This document shows, piece after piece, positions 41,681-50,418 of a stretch of DNA of 64,000 nt (positions are counted from its first letter, which is position 1; each line of letters begins with the position of its first letter). The stretch is from Anaerolineales bacterium (GTDB taxonomy: Bacteria > Chloroflexota > Anaerolineae > Anaerolineales > Villigracilaceae). Location of the stretch: NCBI GenBank assembly GCA_030834895.1, contig JAUQXA010000045.1, positions 1-64,000 of the forward strand. The letters run 5' to 3'. Position numbers and translations under genes: made by a program. Below the pieces are notes generated by a model, which saw only the letters and a list, made by a program, of their open reading frames with translations, searched no databases and had not been told where the DNA came from.

Positions 41681-42854
41681 GAAATTAAAAATACTTTATA
41701 GCCTCCCTCATCCTGCAGACCGGCTCGGAAATCAGAGCGCGGGGCATGTGGTACGTGCCTCGGCGATTCTGGATGCCTTGCAGGGATTGGGACATGAAGT
41801 GATTCGGACCGAAGCTGCCGCGAAATCAGACACCAAATTACTGGTTAATTTGTATCGCAGATTCGTTCGGAACCTTTTACCACCTCCAGTTGCCATGCGA
41901 ATGAGGGATGTGGCTCGCATCAGACACGGCAAAAACTATGCTCAGAGCCTGGTCGAGGCGATAAGGGTTCATCGTCCTGATTTAATATTGGAAACTCATA
42001 TTGCATTTAGTCTTGCAGGGAAGATTGCCTCTGCTGAGACCGGACTACCTTTGGTTCTGGACGATTGCTCACCAGCTTGGGAGGAGGAACAACAATATGG
42101 CGTAGGCTTGAAAGAAGAATCTCGCAGGATTTATCGTGAAGTGACTGATCATGCCAGACTTATTGTTGCGGTTAATAATACAATGCGGAAGTATTTGATT
42201 GAGGAGGGAATTGATGCCGGAAAAGTGCTCACCGTTGAAAATGGTTTCGATGAACGATTGTTTCATGCTCATATAGGTGGCAGGGAACGCCGTACCCAAT
42301 TGAATATTCCTGACGGAAAGGTCGTGATATTGTTTGTTGGTTCATTCCAACCTTATCACAAGGTGGAATTATTGATTGAAGCATTTAACTCCCTTGCCCA
42401 TCGGGAAATGGCGCATTTGCTCTTGGTGGGAGCTGGAAAAAGGCTTCCCGAGTCGCGGGCACTGGTGACTCGCCTGGCACTCTCGAGGTATGTGACTTTT
42501 ACTGGACGCGTTGACTATCAGGATGTCCCATCTTATATCGCGGCGGGCGATATTGCTGTCATGCCTGCAACCAATGATTATGGTAATCCGATGAAGATGT
42601 ATGAATACTTGGCATTGGGAAAGGTTGTGGTTGCTCCCGATCAACCAACCATTCGTGAGATTGCTGAAAATGGCAGGGATTCCGTTTTATTTGCTCCTGA
42701 GGATTCGAATTCACTTGCTCAGAAACTGGATGCATTGATCATCGACAAGGAAGGCCGTGATGGGTTGGGTTCGAATGGGGCAAAACTAGCAATTAATCAT
42801 ACATGGGAAAAACGTGCTATTGCATTGCAATCCGCATTTCGTGATATATTATAG
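41673..42854 (+). CDS. GT4 glycosyltransferase (polysaccharide locus, third)
   Basis: A 393-aa GT-B enzyme: GNQSAGHVVRASAILDAL (18-35) at the N-terminus, ETHIAFSLAGK, FVGSFQPYHKVELLIEAF, and a donor motif NPMKMYEYLALGKVVVAPD in which the usual first Glu is followed by a shorter, less typical loop. It overlaps the previous GT gene by 8 bases. A 152-base gap follows, so it may end the first transcript of the locus. Confidence 0.84.
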   Translation: MNRKLKILYSLPHPADRLGNQSAGHVVRASAILDALQGLGHEVIRTEAAAKSDTKLLVNLYRRFVRNLLPPPVAMRMRDVARIRHGKNYAQSLVEAIRVHRPDLILETHIAFSLAGKIASAETGLPLVLDDCSPAWEEEQQYGVGLKEESRRIYREVTDHARLIVAVNNTMRKYLIEEGIDAGKVLTVENGFDERLFHAHIGGRERRTQLNIPDGKVVILFVGSFQPYHKVELLIEAFNSLAHREMAHLLLVGAGKRLPESRALVTRLALSRYVTFTGRVDYQDVPSYIAAGDIAVMPATNDYGNPMKMYEYLALGKVVVAPDQPTIREIAENGRDSVLFAPEDSNSLAQKLDALIIDKEGRDGLGSNGAKLAINHTWEKRAIALQSAFRDIL

Positions 42855-43006
42855 TATTATGACAGTAATTATCCTAATTAAAGTCGGAGACTTGGTGACT
42901 CAATCCGATCATGAAGGGAATTGACCTGCGAAGTATGAGCTTTTGCATATCTTAGTCAATTATTCTACTTTTACATAAAAAATAATGTCGATTTGGGAGA
43001 GGTGTT
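42855..43006 (+). other. Internal gap with candidate promoter
   Basis: AT-rich gap inside the polysaccharide locus. TTGACC (42921-42926) with TGCATA (42944-42949) at 17 bases is a fair -35 and a poor -10. GGGAGAGG lies just before the Wzz-like start. A second transcript for the export and polymerase genes may begin here. Confidence 0.35.
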
Positions 43007-44116
43007 ATGGAAATAAAATTATATTTGCGCATGCTTCAAAACAGCTGGTGGATTGTGGTTCTGACAGCATTATCTGCAACTCTGGCAGCTTTGATTGCCG
43101 CCTTTTTGACTACGCCAATTTATAGTTCCTCTGCCCGGTATATCGTTTCACCGAATCCTTCGTATATCGGCGGTGATGTCAACTATAACCTGATCTATAG
43201 TCTGGATACGCTCGACAAACGAACCATCATAACGACCTATGCGGAAGTGTTGAATAGTCCCCGTTTGTACTCGGAAACAGTTGCTTCCTTGAAACTATTG
43301 GAGAGCGACCTGACGGATTATACGCATGTTGCAGTTGTCCTGCCTGAAACAAACATTATTGATTTTACCGTCACAGGCCCGGACCCCAAGCTTGTTGCGC
43401 TTTTAACCAATGTTATGGGTCAGCGTGCTGTCGAATATGTTGAAAACCTGTATCAAATCTACGACATGGGTTTGCTGGATCCGGCTCTTGTGCCAATAGA
43501 CCCGATATCGCCGCAGCCCTTTCGTGACGCTGGTGTGGCGTTTGTTGTCGGGCTCGTGCTGGGTGTTGGGTTGGCGTTGTTGCGGGAATTGTTGCGTGCT
43601 CCCATTGTCAATTTTATGCAGAAACGCAATATGGATGATATATCCCAGGCGATGAAACGTTCTGCGTTTCAGGATAACCTGAAGGATGTGACCTTCGCTT
43701 CTGCAAGTGACTTGTGCTTGTGTCTTGTCCACATTGATGGGCTGCGTGATTATCTTAATGTTTTACCCCAGTCCACCCTCCAGACTATTCTCAGGCATAT
43801 CACCCAGACACTAAAAAATCAATTGCGTGGAAATGACCTTGTGGGGCGTTGGGATGATCTCGATTTTTCTGTATTGCTTTCAGACACGTCCGGACAGGCG
43901 GCCTGGAATACCATGAGCAGGGTGCAAACGGCCCTCTCGATTCCCATCAAAATTGACGTGTCTGGCGAAGACCTGGATTTGAGTCCAAAAATTGGTATTG
44001 CTGAATACCGCATTGGTGACGACATAAATTCATTGGTCAAAAATACAAATTGGGCATTGGAAGTTGCGAAGAAGGGGAGCGGACTTTATCTTTTGAAAGC
44101 AACAGAAGCAATTTAA
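43007..44116 (+). CDS. Wzz-like chain-length protein fused to degenerate GGDEF domain
   Basis: A 369-aa fusion. Residues 1-200: Wzz/polysaccharide co-polymerase fold with TM1 (about 15-34), a periplasmic part (LEVLN-type helices, PxxPxxP-like PIDPISPQP at 163-171) and TM2 (about 175-192). No Walker kinase follows. Residues 228-365: GGDEF-like domain with HIDGLRDYLN (the metal Asp244 kept) and RxxD RGND at 274-277, then five residues, then DDLDF (283-287) where GGDEF would be. The catalytic motif is lost but the c-di-GMP inhibitory site remains in place and spacing. It probably couples c-di-GMP level to polymer length or export. The same architecture of sensor and export protein in one chain is not familiar to me. 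Confidence 0.75.
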   Translation: MEIKLYLRMLQNSWWIVVLTALSATLAALIAAFLTTPIYSSSARYIVSPNPSYIGGDVNYNLIYSLDTLDKRTIITTYAEVLNSPRLYSETVASLKLLESDLTDYTHVAVVLPETNIIDFTVTGPDPKLVALLTNVMGQRAVEYVENLYQIYDMGLLDPALVPIDPISPQPFRDAGVAFVVGLVLGVGLALLRELLRAPIVNFMQKRNMDDISQAMKRSAFQDNLKDVTFASASDLCLCLVHIDGLRDYLNVLPQSTLQTILRHITQTLKNQLRGNDLVGRWDDLDFSVLLSDTSGQAAWNTMSRVQTALSIPIKIDVSGEDLDLSPKIGIAEYRIGDDINSLVKNTNWALEVAKKGSGLYLLKATEAI

Positions 44117-44128
44117 CTGGAATTTCCG

Positions 44129-45610
44129 ATGTTTGCGGAGAAATACACATCTGCCCTGCCAGCATACGTACAAGGCGCCTTGTTGCGCTTATCGGACGTT
44201 TTTATCCCTATTGCTGTTTTGATGGGGACAATATCCGGCATACTGGTTGTTATTTTTAACCAACCCACGTATATTTTGCTTGCCCTGGTTGGGCTGGCGG
44301 TCTTTTTGGTTACCCTCTATTCCGCACAGTTTGGGCTTTTGATTTTGGTGTTCATCTCCTATACACGGTTCTCGGACGTATTTACTGAATTCCATAATTC
44401 TCCCTCCATTGCAAAACCGTTTTTGGTTTTGTTGGTGGTTTCCATCCTGGTCCGTTGGGTAATTTCACGTGAGGCGCCTCAAGGCTGGTATGTACCAACT
44501 GTGTTATTCGGCATGGTGCTTATCGCTGAATTCGCTTCTGTTATTTATTCTCCGGTCCCCGACCGTGTGTTTGCAAGGCTTTATGATGACGTTAAGGATA
44601 CGATCATCGCCATTGTGATAGTGATATTGTTGCAATCGCCTTCAGCGTTTCGACGCGTCATCTGGATGTTGATCTTTAGCGGTATTTTCCTGTGCTCTTT
44701 ATCTGTGTTCCAATATGTTACCGGGACCTATGATAGCAATTATGGCGGGTTTGCTTTGAGCATGAGCCACCAGATCATCGGAACCATTGACGACTTTCGT
44801 GCCACCGGTCCAATAGGCGACCCGAATTTTTTTGCGCAAGTCGTTGTTGTACTGGTTCCGATTTCTCTTGAGAGAGTTATGCACGAAAAGCGTACCATGT
44901 ATCGTCTGGTAGCTTTGTGGTGTCTCGTGGTTTCGGTTCTTACTGTGATTATCACATATTCGCGTGGTGGATTGCTTGCAATGCTGGTTGGTGTGATTAT
45001 CTTCTTTTTATATTATCCACCTCGAAGAATCCAGGTCATATTCATTATTTTGGCTATGGCAGCGTTTTTTGCTTTTCTTCCCCAAAATTACCTTGATCGC
45101 CTTTTTACCCTGACCAAATTCTTTGGCAATTCAGATACTTCCAGGGTTGAAGAAAGGTCCCTTCAGGGGCGTTTGAGTGAAAATTTGACAGCGCTTGAAA
45201 TGGTAAAGGCCAATCCTCTTTTTGGAGTTGGTTTGAATAGTTACAAGTATTTGTTTCCCGTTTACTCTAAGAAGCTTGGTTTGGCTCTTGTTGCGACTGA
45301 ACGTGAGGCCCACAATCTGTATCTGGAAATCCTGGCCGAAACGGGTATTGTAGGCTTTGCCATTTTTTCTTTAATTATGATTTCCTGCATCCGGGTTATT
45401 TTATATGCAAGAGATCTTTTGTCCAGGCATGAATTTTATGATTACGCCGGCATGGTTGTGGGTTATCTGGGTGGGTTCGCATCCTACTTCTTTGCCGCAA
45501 TTTTTGTGCATAACGCATTTCCAAGATATTTTTACCTGCTGTTGGGAATCGCTTTTGCCCTCCGTTTGGTTGCTCAAAATACCATAGCTGTCAAAAATGG
45601 GGGGAGTTAG
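44129..45610 (+). CDS. O-antigen ligase/polymerase family protein (Wzy-like)
   Basis: A 493-aa polytopic membrane protein, about 11-12 helices. The large external loop after residue 330 holds GRLSENLTALEMVKANPLFGVGLNSYKYLF and REAHNLYLEILAETG, which match the Wzy_C/O-antigen ligase signature (the H-N-x-Y/L motif). It joins repeat units into the polymer. It follows the Wzz-like gene by 12 bases, so the regulated co-polymerase and its polymerase are made together. Confidence 0.85.
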   Translation: MFAEKYTSALPAYVQGALLRLSDVFIPIAVLMGTISGILVVIFNQPTYILLALVGLAVFLVTLYSAQFGLLILVFISYTRFSDVFTEFHNSPSIAKPFLVLLVVSILVRWVISREAPQGWYVPTVLFGMVLIAEFASVIYSPVPDRVFARLYDDVKDTIIAIVIVILLQSPSAFRRVIWMLIFSGIFLCSLSVFQYVTGTYDSNYGGFALSMSHQIIGTIDDFRATGPIGDPNFFAQVVVVLVPISLERVMHEKRTMYRLVALWCLVVSVLTVIITYSRGGLLAMLVGVIIFFLYYPPRRIQVIFIILAMAAFFAFLPQNYLDRLFTLTKFFGNSDTSRVEERSLQGRLSENLTALEMVKANPLFGVGLNSYKYLFPVYSKKLGLALVATEREAHNLYLEILAETGIVGFAIFSLIMISCIRVILYARDLLSRHEFYDYAGMVVGYLGGFASYFFAAIFVHNAFPRYFYLLLGIAFALRLVAQNTIAVKNGGS

Positions 45611-45611
45611 A

Positions 45612-46787
45612 ATGTTTGGCGTCTTGTTTTGGTTATGTGTTGTGGCGGTTATTTATGTATATGTCGGATACCCGGTTTTCGTTTATCTGCTTGCGAAGGC
45701 TTTCCCCCGCAAAACGCGGTGTGAGGAGATACAACCTGCTGTGACTCTGCTATTTGCGGCTCTTAATGAAGAGAAGGTTATTTCCAGAAAGCTTGATAAT
45801 TCCCTTGCGTTGGATTATCCGCGAGACCGTTTGCAAATCCTTGTAGTTAATGACGGCTCTGTGGATCGCACGGCCGAAATCGTTGAACAATATCGTGAAA
45901 AAGGAGTTGAACTGGTGAATAACCTCCAACGGAGAGGTAAATTGCCTGCGATCAAAGATGCAATCAAGTACATTCGTGGCGAAATCATTTTATTTTCCGA
46001 TGCCGATAACTATTATCCGCCAAATGCGCTTCGTGAAATTGTTAAATATTATGCGGATCCATCCGTTGGTGCGGTATCCGGTGGCAGGAATGTAATAGGT
46101 GAAAGCTCCTTGGGAAATGCCGAAGGACTGTATTGGAAATATGAAGAATTTATTAAGCGACAGGAATCTCGATTGGGTAGCTGTGTTGGCGTTGCTGGAG
46201 ACCTGCTTGCGATTCGTCGTGATTTATATGTTCCGCCGCCCTCTAATGTAATTAATGACGATTTCTATGCTGCATTGAGCATCTTAAAGCAAGGCTACCG
46301 GGTGATTTATGCCCCCGAGGCGAGATCTTCGCATCCTGTTGCGGGGTCAGAACGAGAGGAAATGGAGCGACGCGCTCGAATGATTGCGGGACGTTATCAG
46401 GTGACTTTTTCATTTTGGCGGGCATTGCCTTGGAAATACCCCCTGGTCTTGTGGCAGGTTGTATCCCACAAATATTTGAGGCCGTTGGTTCCTTTATTCA
46501 TGATCTTGGCCTTTTTAGCCAGTGTATTGACTCTTTTCCTCCCATCGTATATGACTGGCCCGGGTTGGTTAATTTTATCTTTTCCATATACCTGGGTTGT
46601 TCTCGCCTTGCAGGTTGTTTTCTATGGACTGGCATGGGTTGGGCGGAGACGCAAATTTCGCGGTGTGTTAGGCAGGCTTTTTTATGTTCCTTCGTTTTTA
46701 GTCAACAGTAACTTTGCAGCTTTGCAGGGACTATATCGTTTTATTACTTCCAACCAGACCGTGATGTGGAAAAAGGTCGAGAGGTAA
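45612..46787 (+). CDS. Processive-type GT2 glycosyltransferase (cellulose/hyaluronan synthase-like)
   Basis: A 391-aa membrane GT2: one N-terminal helix (about 3-22), the GT-A domain with LFAALNEEKVIS, VVNDGSVDRT (about 82-91), SDADNYYPP (129-137), a GVAGDLLAIRRD acceptor region and NDDFYAAL, then a RRARMIAGRYQ segment in place of the strict QxxRW, and two or three C-terminal helices. It lacks a PilZ domain. GGGGAG at 45601 selects ATG 45612. It stands right before a BcsB-like gene, so the pair may form a BcsA/BcsB-like synthase for a second polymer. Confidence 0.82.
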   Translation: MFGVLFWLCVVAVIYVYVGYPVFVYLLAKAFPRKTRCEEIQPAVTLLFAALNEEKVISRKLDNSLALDYPRDRLQILVVNDGSVDRTAEIVEQYREKGVELVNNLQRRGKLPAIKDAIKYIRGEIILFSDADNYYPPNALREIVKYYADPSVGAVSGGRNVIGESSLGNAEGLYWKYEEFIKRQESRLGSCVGVAGDLLAIRRDLYVPPPSNVINDDFYAALSILKQGYRVIYAPEARSSHPVAGSEREEMERRARMIAGRYQVTFSFWRALPWKYPLVLWQVVSHKYLRPLVPLFMILAFLASVLTLFLPSYMTGPGWLILSFPYTWVVLALQVVFYGLAWVGRRRKFRGVLGRLFYVPSFLVNSNFAALQGLYRFITSNQTVMWKKVER

Positions 46788-46823
46788 CCAGCTTTTGAAA
46801 TTGTCGCCAAGGAGATTTGTGAC

Positions 46824-49082
46824 ATGTTTATCAATAAGAAAAAACTCATTCATTTGATGTTGCTTGTTTTTATCGTTGGCTCCTTTCTGGATGCCGGCCT
46901 TGTCTCGGCATTGACCCCTCCTGTACAAAATGGAGATGTTTTTACGTTTTCAGACCTGGGTTCACCGTCCGATATCGTTTTAAAGGGCCCTTATGAGAGC
47001 AGGACAATCAAGTTTGAACTCCCGCCCACGTGGGTGTTACAAGATGGGGCGGAAATAAACCTCGAGGTCGAGTCCTTTTTTACAACCAATTCGGGCGGGA
47101 CTGCGCCTGTGAACGCCGGCTCCTTTAGTGGGGCCATGCTCGACGTTTATTTTAATAAGATGTTGCAGCAAAGCATTGCCCTGACGGGTAATGGGACTAC
47201 TTCATACCGCATTCCAATTTCTGCAAGCGATTTGAGCGTGCCAAGCGATGATGGTATATACAGTATCACGATTTCCCTGGATGCGGCGATCGATTGTGAT
47301 TTGGATTTTAATAGAACGACGGTGGTAATCGGTTCCAATTCCTATGCCATTCTTCCACACGTGGAAAAGGAATTACAACTCGACCTAAGGCGATTGCCAT
47401 GGCCCTTTTATCAGGAAAGAGCCAAATCGGTTGGTTCTGCTGTCGTGGTGATACCTTCGAATCCCTCGGCGGATGAGGTGCAGGCAGGGCTTGTCGTGAT
47501 GGGCACTTTTGGGCGGATGTCGCAAGGTAAGCTTCCCATTTCACTGCTCAGTCTTGAGCAGCTTACAGAGAGTGTTCAAAGCCAGTCCGATTTGATATTT
47601 GTCGGAAAGCCTTCCGCCTTTCAGGCTTTGTCTGTTGCATCCATGCCAGTGTCAATTGCAAATGGACAATTCTCTTCGTCGGAAGTTGGGAATGACGATG
47701 GCGTGTTGCAGGTTCTTCCCTCACCGTGGAATGCCTCCAAGTCGCTATTGTTCGTGAGCGGCGCATCGGACCAAGGCGTGGTAAAGGCCGCGCAGGCACT
47801 TTCCACCGGGAACTTGCAGACAGGTGCTACTCCCAATTATTCTGTCATTGCCCAGGTTAACCCGTTGACCACCATTGGTGTGATAGGACAAGACGCTGCC
47901 CAGCTGACTACGCCTGACATTACTTTATCGGATCTGGGCTATCAGGTGATCACAGTGGATGCATTAGGCTCAAACTATTTAACCTATGAATTTATCATTC
48001 CACAAGGGCAGATCCCATCTGAAAACCCATATTTGGAGATTAAGTATAGCAACTCAACCATGGTGGACCCGGTACGTTCGGATATTACCGTATACCTAAA
48101 CGACACCGTGATCGGAAGCGTTCAACTTTCGGATGGAACAACGAGTTTGGTTTCGTCAAAAATAGACCTGCCGGCCAGCATGCTGCGGTTCGGGCAGAAT
48201 CGACTGGATATTGTCATAAATCTTTTGCCGCGCGATGAATGTTCTGTTTTGGCGCTTTCCGGACTTTGGGCTACGATTTACCAGGATTCATTTTTACACC
48301 TTCCCTTGATCAAGTCTCCTGACTCGGCTAATGTTCTTCAGGATCTAAGATCATATCCCTATCCCTTCGCCAATGATCCTTCCCTAGGCACGACCACTTT
48401 TGTTGTGCCTCAAAATAACCCATCTGTCTGGGCAACTGTCGGAAAAATTGCTTTCGATTTGGGGGCAAGGGTGAATGGATCGATATTAAGTTTTGAGACA
48501 GCGTTTGATGGACAAGTTCCGGATTCGGTATTGGGCAACAATTTCATTGTTGTTGGCGAACCAAAGAACTTGTCGATTCTAGACGATATGAAGAAGACCA
48601 TGCCGGCATATTTTGAGCCTGGAAGTAATGTTGCTGTCCTGGAGTCCCAACTGGTTGTTTACCGGGTTTCTGATAAAAAGAGCTTGGGATATTTGGAACT
48701 TTTCACATCCCCCTGGAATCCCAAAGGAGCTGTTTTGGGAATATTTGGGACAAACCCGGATGGACTGGGTTTTGCTGTAAAGTCGCTTTTGGATTTTCAG
48801 ATCCGGGAGACCCTGCTTGGAAACTATTCGACTTATGATGGTGGGACTCGCGCGATTGTCGTTGATACACGGACTGGTTTTGGTATGGGAAGGTTCGAAT
48901 CTGGCATTGGTTCCGGAAACATCAACAGTGAAACGCCAATTTTAGCGGAACAGCCGGGTGTTCCAGCCTCGGTGTCCCCGCTAAATAATAAACCGCTTGT
49001 TCTTGTCGCCATTGGCGGGGTGGTAATTATCATGCTCGTCGTGATATTTTTTGCCTTTCGCATGCGGAAAAAGAACTCGTAG
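46824..49082 (+). CDS. BcsB-like cellulose synthase regulatory subunit
   Basis: A 752-aa exported protein: signal peptide (about 1-29), BcsB fold of alternating carbohydrate-binding and flavodoxin-like domains (FSDLGSPSDIVLKGPYESRTIKFELP at the front, DCDLDFNRTTVVIGSNS, YPFANDPSLGTTTFVVP), and a single C-terminal TM helix (about 728-746) with a basic RMRKKNS end. BcsB anchors and guides the nascent glucan through the periplasm. Its partner is the GT2 36 bases upstream. It does not itself bind c-di-GMP despite the older name. AAGGAG before ATG 46824 is good. Confidence 0.83.
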   Translation: MFINKKKLIHLMLLVFIVGSFLDAGLVSALTPPVQNGDVFTFSDLGSPSDIVLKGPYESRTIKFELPPTWVLQDGAEINLEVESFFTTNSGGTAPVNAGSFSGAMLDVYFNKMLQQSIALTGNGTTSYRIPISASDLSVPSDDGIYSITISLDAAIDCDLDFNRTTVVIGSNSYAILPHVEKELQLDLRRLPWPFYQERAKSVGSAVVVIPSNPSADEVQAGLVVMGTFGRMSQGKLPISLLSLEQLTESVQSQSDLIFVGKPSAFQALSVASMPVSIANGQFSSSEVGNDDGVLQVLPSPWNASKSLLFVSGASDQGVVKAAQALSTGNLQTGATPNYSVIAQVNPLTTIGVIGQDAAQLTTPDITLSDLGYQVITVDALGSNYLTYEFIIPQGQIPSENPYLEIKYSNSTMVDPVRSDITVYLNDTVIGSVQLSDGTTSLVSSKIDLPASMLRFGQNRLDIVINLLPRDECSVLALSGLWATIYQDSFLHLPLIKSPDSANVLQDLRSYPYPFANDPSLGTTTFVVPQNNPSVWATVGKIAFDLGARVNGSILSFETAFDGQVPDSVLGNNFIVVGEPKNLSILDDMKKTMPAYFEPGSNVAVLESQLVVYRVSDKKSLGYLELFTSPWNPKGAVLGIFGTNPDGLGFAVKSLLDFQIRETLLGNYSTYDGGTRAIVVDTRTGFGMGRFESGIGSGNINSETPILAEQPGVPASVSPLNNKPLVLVAIGGVVIIMLVVIFFAFRMRKKNS

Positions 49083-49123
49083 TAACTTTCCTGATTTTTG
49101 AAGGATCGGTCCCTTTTAGGTGT

Positions 49124-49156
49124 CGTCTGTACTTGCATGGAAGTGCAGTACAGACG
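49124..49156 (+). terminator. Hairpin after the BcsB-like gene
   Basis: CGTCTGTACT (49124-49133) pairs with AGTACAGACG (49147-49156), with extra GCA/TGC pairs inside. No T-tract, so a processing site is as likely as a terminator. Confidence 0.5.
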
Positions 49157-49237
49157 ATGCGTATTGATAGAAAGATCCTTCTGGTGAATAACCCAATTTC
49201 GAACCGCTTCCTATCAATCACCCCTGAGAATTAATGG

Positions 49238-50305
49238 ATGAAGAAAAAATTTGGCCGGTCCAGAATAATTAATAGCATACTTGATGGTTTGTTTGACCTT
49301 GGGATATTTTCAATCCCTCGGCAGATAAATCCACATCTTTTAACTGTGCTTAATTATCATCGTATAGTGGATAGCTCTGTGAACGATTTCCATACTTTTA
49401 AGCCGAATGTGAGTGCCTCACCTGAAACTTTTGCCCTTCAAATGGATTATGTAAAAAAGCATTACAACGCCATTCCTGTTAAGCACCTTGCAGCCTGGCT
49501 CCGGGGGGAACGGCCGTTACCTTCTCGTGCCGCCATAATTACCTTCGACGATGGGTATTTTGACAATCTAAAGTATGCCTATCCTGTCCTAAAGGAGAGA
49601 GGGCTTACGGCAATAATTTTTCTCGCCACCAATTATATGGGAAGTAATCTGCCGTTTTATTGGGATTATGCCGCATATTGTATTTGTCATACTGATAAAG
49701 AGCGTGTTCGTCTACCTTCGGGCATGGATGTTTCATGGACCGACTCTGTATCGAGAGACAGGGCTGTTAATCAATGGGTGTGGTCGGTAAAGTATTTGCC
49801 GCAGGATGAGAAATTACGGGCAATGGACGACCTTTCCAAAGATTTGGGCGTTGCTGTTCCATCGAATGCGTTTGTCGGCTTATACCTGACATGGGATCAG
49901 GTTCGTGAGTTGAGCAGTGTCGGGATTGAGTTCGGGGCTCACACATCCTCGCATCCTATTCTGACACGCGCATCACTTTCGCAGGTTGAAAACGAACTTT
50001 CTGTTTCCAAAGGAAGGGTGCAGGAGGAAACCGGGAAACCCGCATTGAGTTTTGCTTATCCCAATGGTGGCGCTTCGGATTTTTCACCCGAAGTTGTTAA
50101 ACTGGTTCAGAAAACAGGATTTGAACTTGCGTTTACATTGATGCCGGGGCCTACTTCTTATCGTTCTGTAAAAAAGAGTCCTCTTACAATTCGACGAATA
50201 TATGTTGGACAATCGAGCACTTTGCCGCGTTTTGCAGCAAAACTCGCCGGAATTGAAAAAGTTGCCGATTTTTTTCAACCCACCTCGGGAATGTCCCGCT
50301 ATTAA
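49238..50305 (+). CDS. Polysaccharide deacetylase (CE4-like)
   Basis: A 355-aa NodB-homology enzyme removing N- or O-acetyl groups from the polymer. Seen: VLNYHRIVD at the start of the fold, ITFDDGYFDNLKYAYP (about 105-120) with the catalytic and metal Asp pair, FGAHTSSHPILTR (about 228-240) as the metal HxxxH motif, and FAYPNGG. No obvious signal peptide: it may be cytoplasmic or exported without cleavage. It lies after the BcsB-like gene and probably modifies the product of the locus. Confidence 0.85.
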   Translation: MKKKFGRSRIINSILDGLFDLGIFSIPRQINPHLLTVLNYHRIVDSSVNDFHTFKPNVSASPETFALQMDYVKKHYNAIPVKHLAAWLRGERPLPSRAAIITFDDGYFDNLKYAYPVLKERGLTAIIFLATNYMGSNLPFYWDYAAYCICHTDKERVRLPSGMDVSWTDSVSRDRAVNQWVWSVKYLPQDEKLRAMDDLSKDLGVAVPSNAFVGLYLTWDQVRELSSVGIEFGAHTSSHPILTRASLSQVENELSVSKGRVQEETGKPALSFAYPNGGASDFSPEVVKLVQKTGFELAFTLMPGPTSYRSVKKSPLTIRRIYVGQSSTLPRFAAKLAGIEKVADFFQPTSGMSRY

Positions 50306-50418
50306 ATTCCTGAAAGATTGTTTGAGAAACACACCTTTTAGATCAAAACCTCATAATAGTACTGTGGTCTGTAAAATCCATTCTTTTGCCAAGAGGAGAT
50401 GGTAATAGGAGTCGTCTG

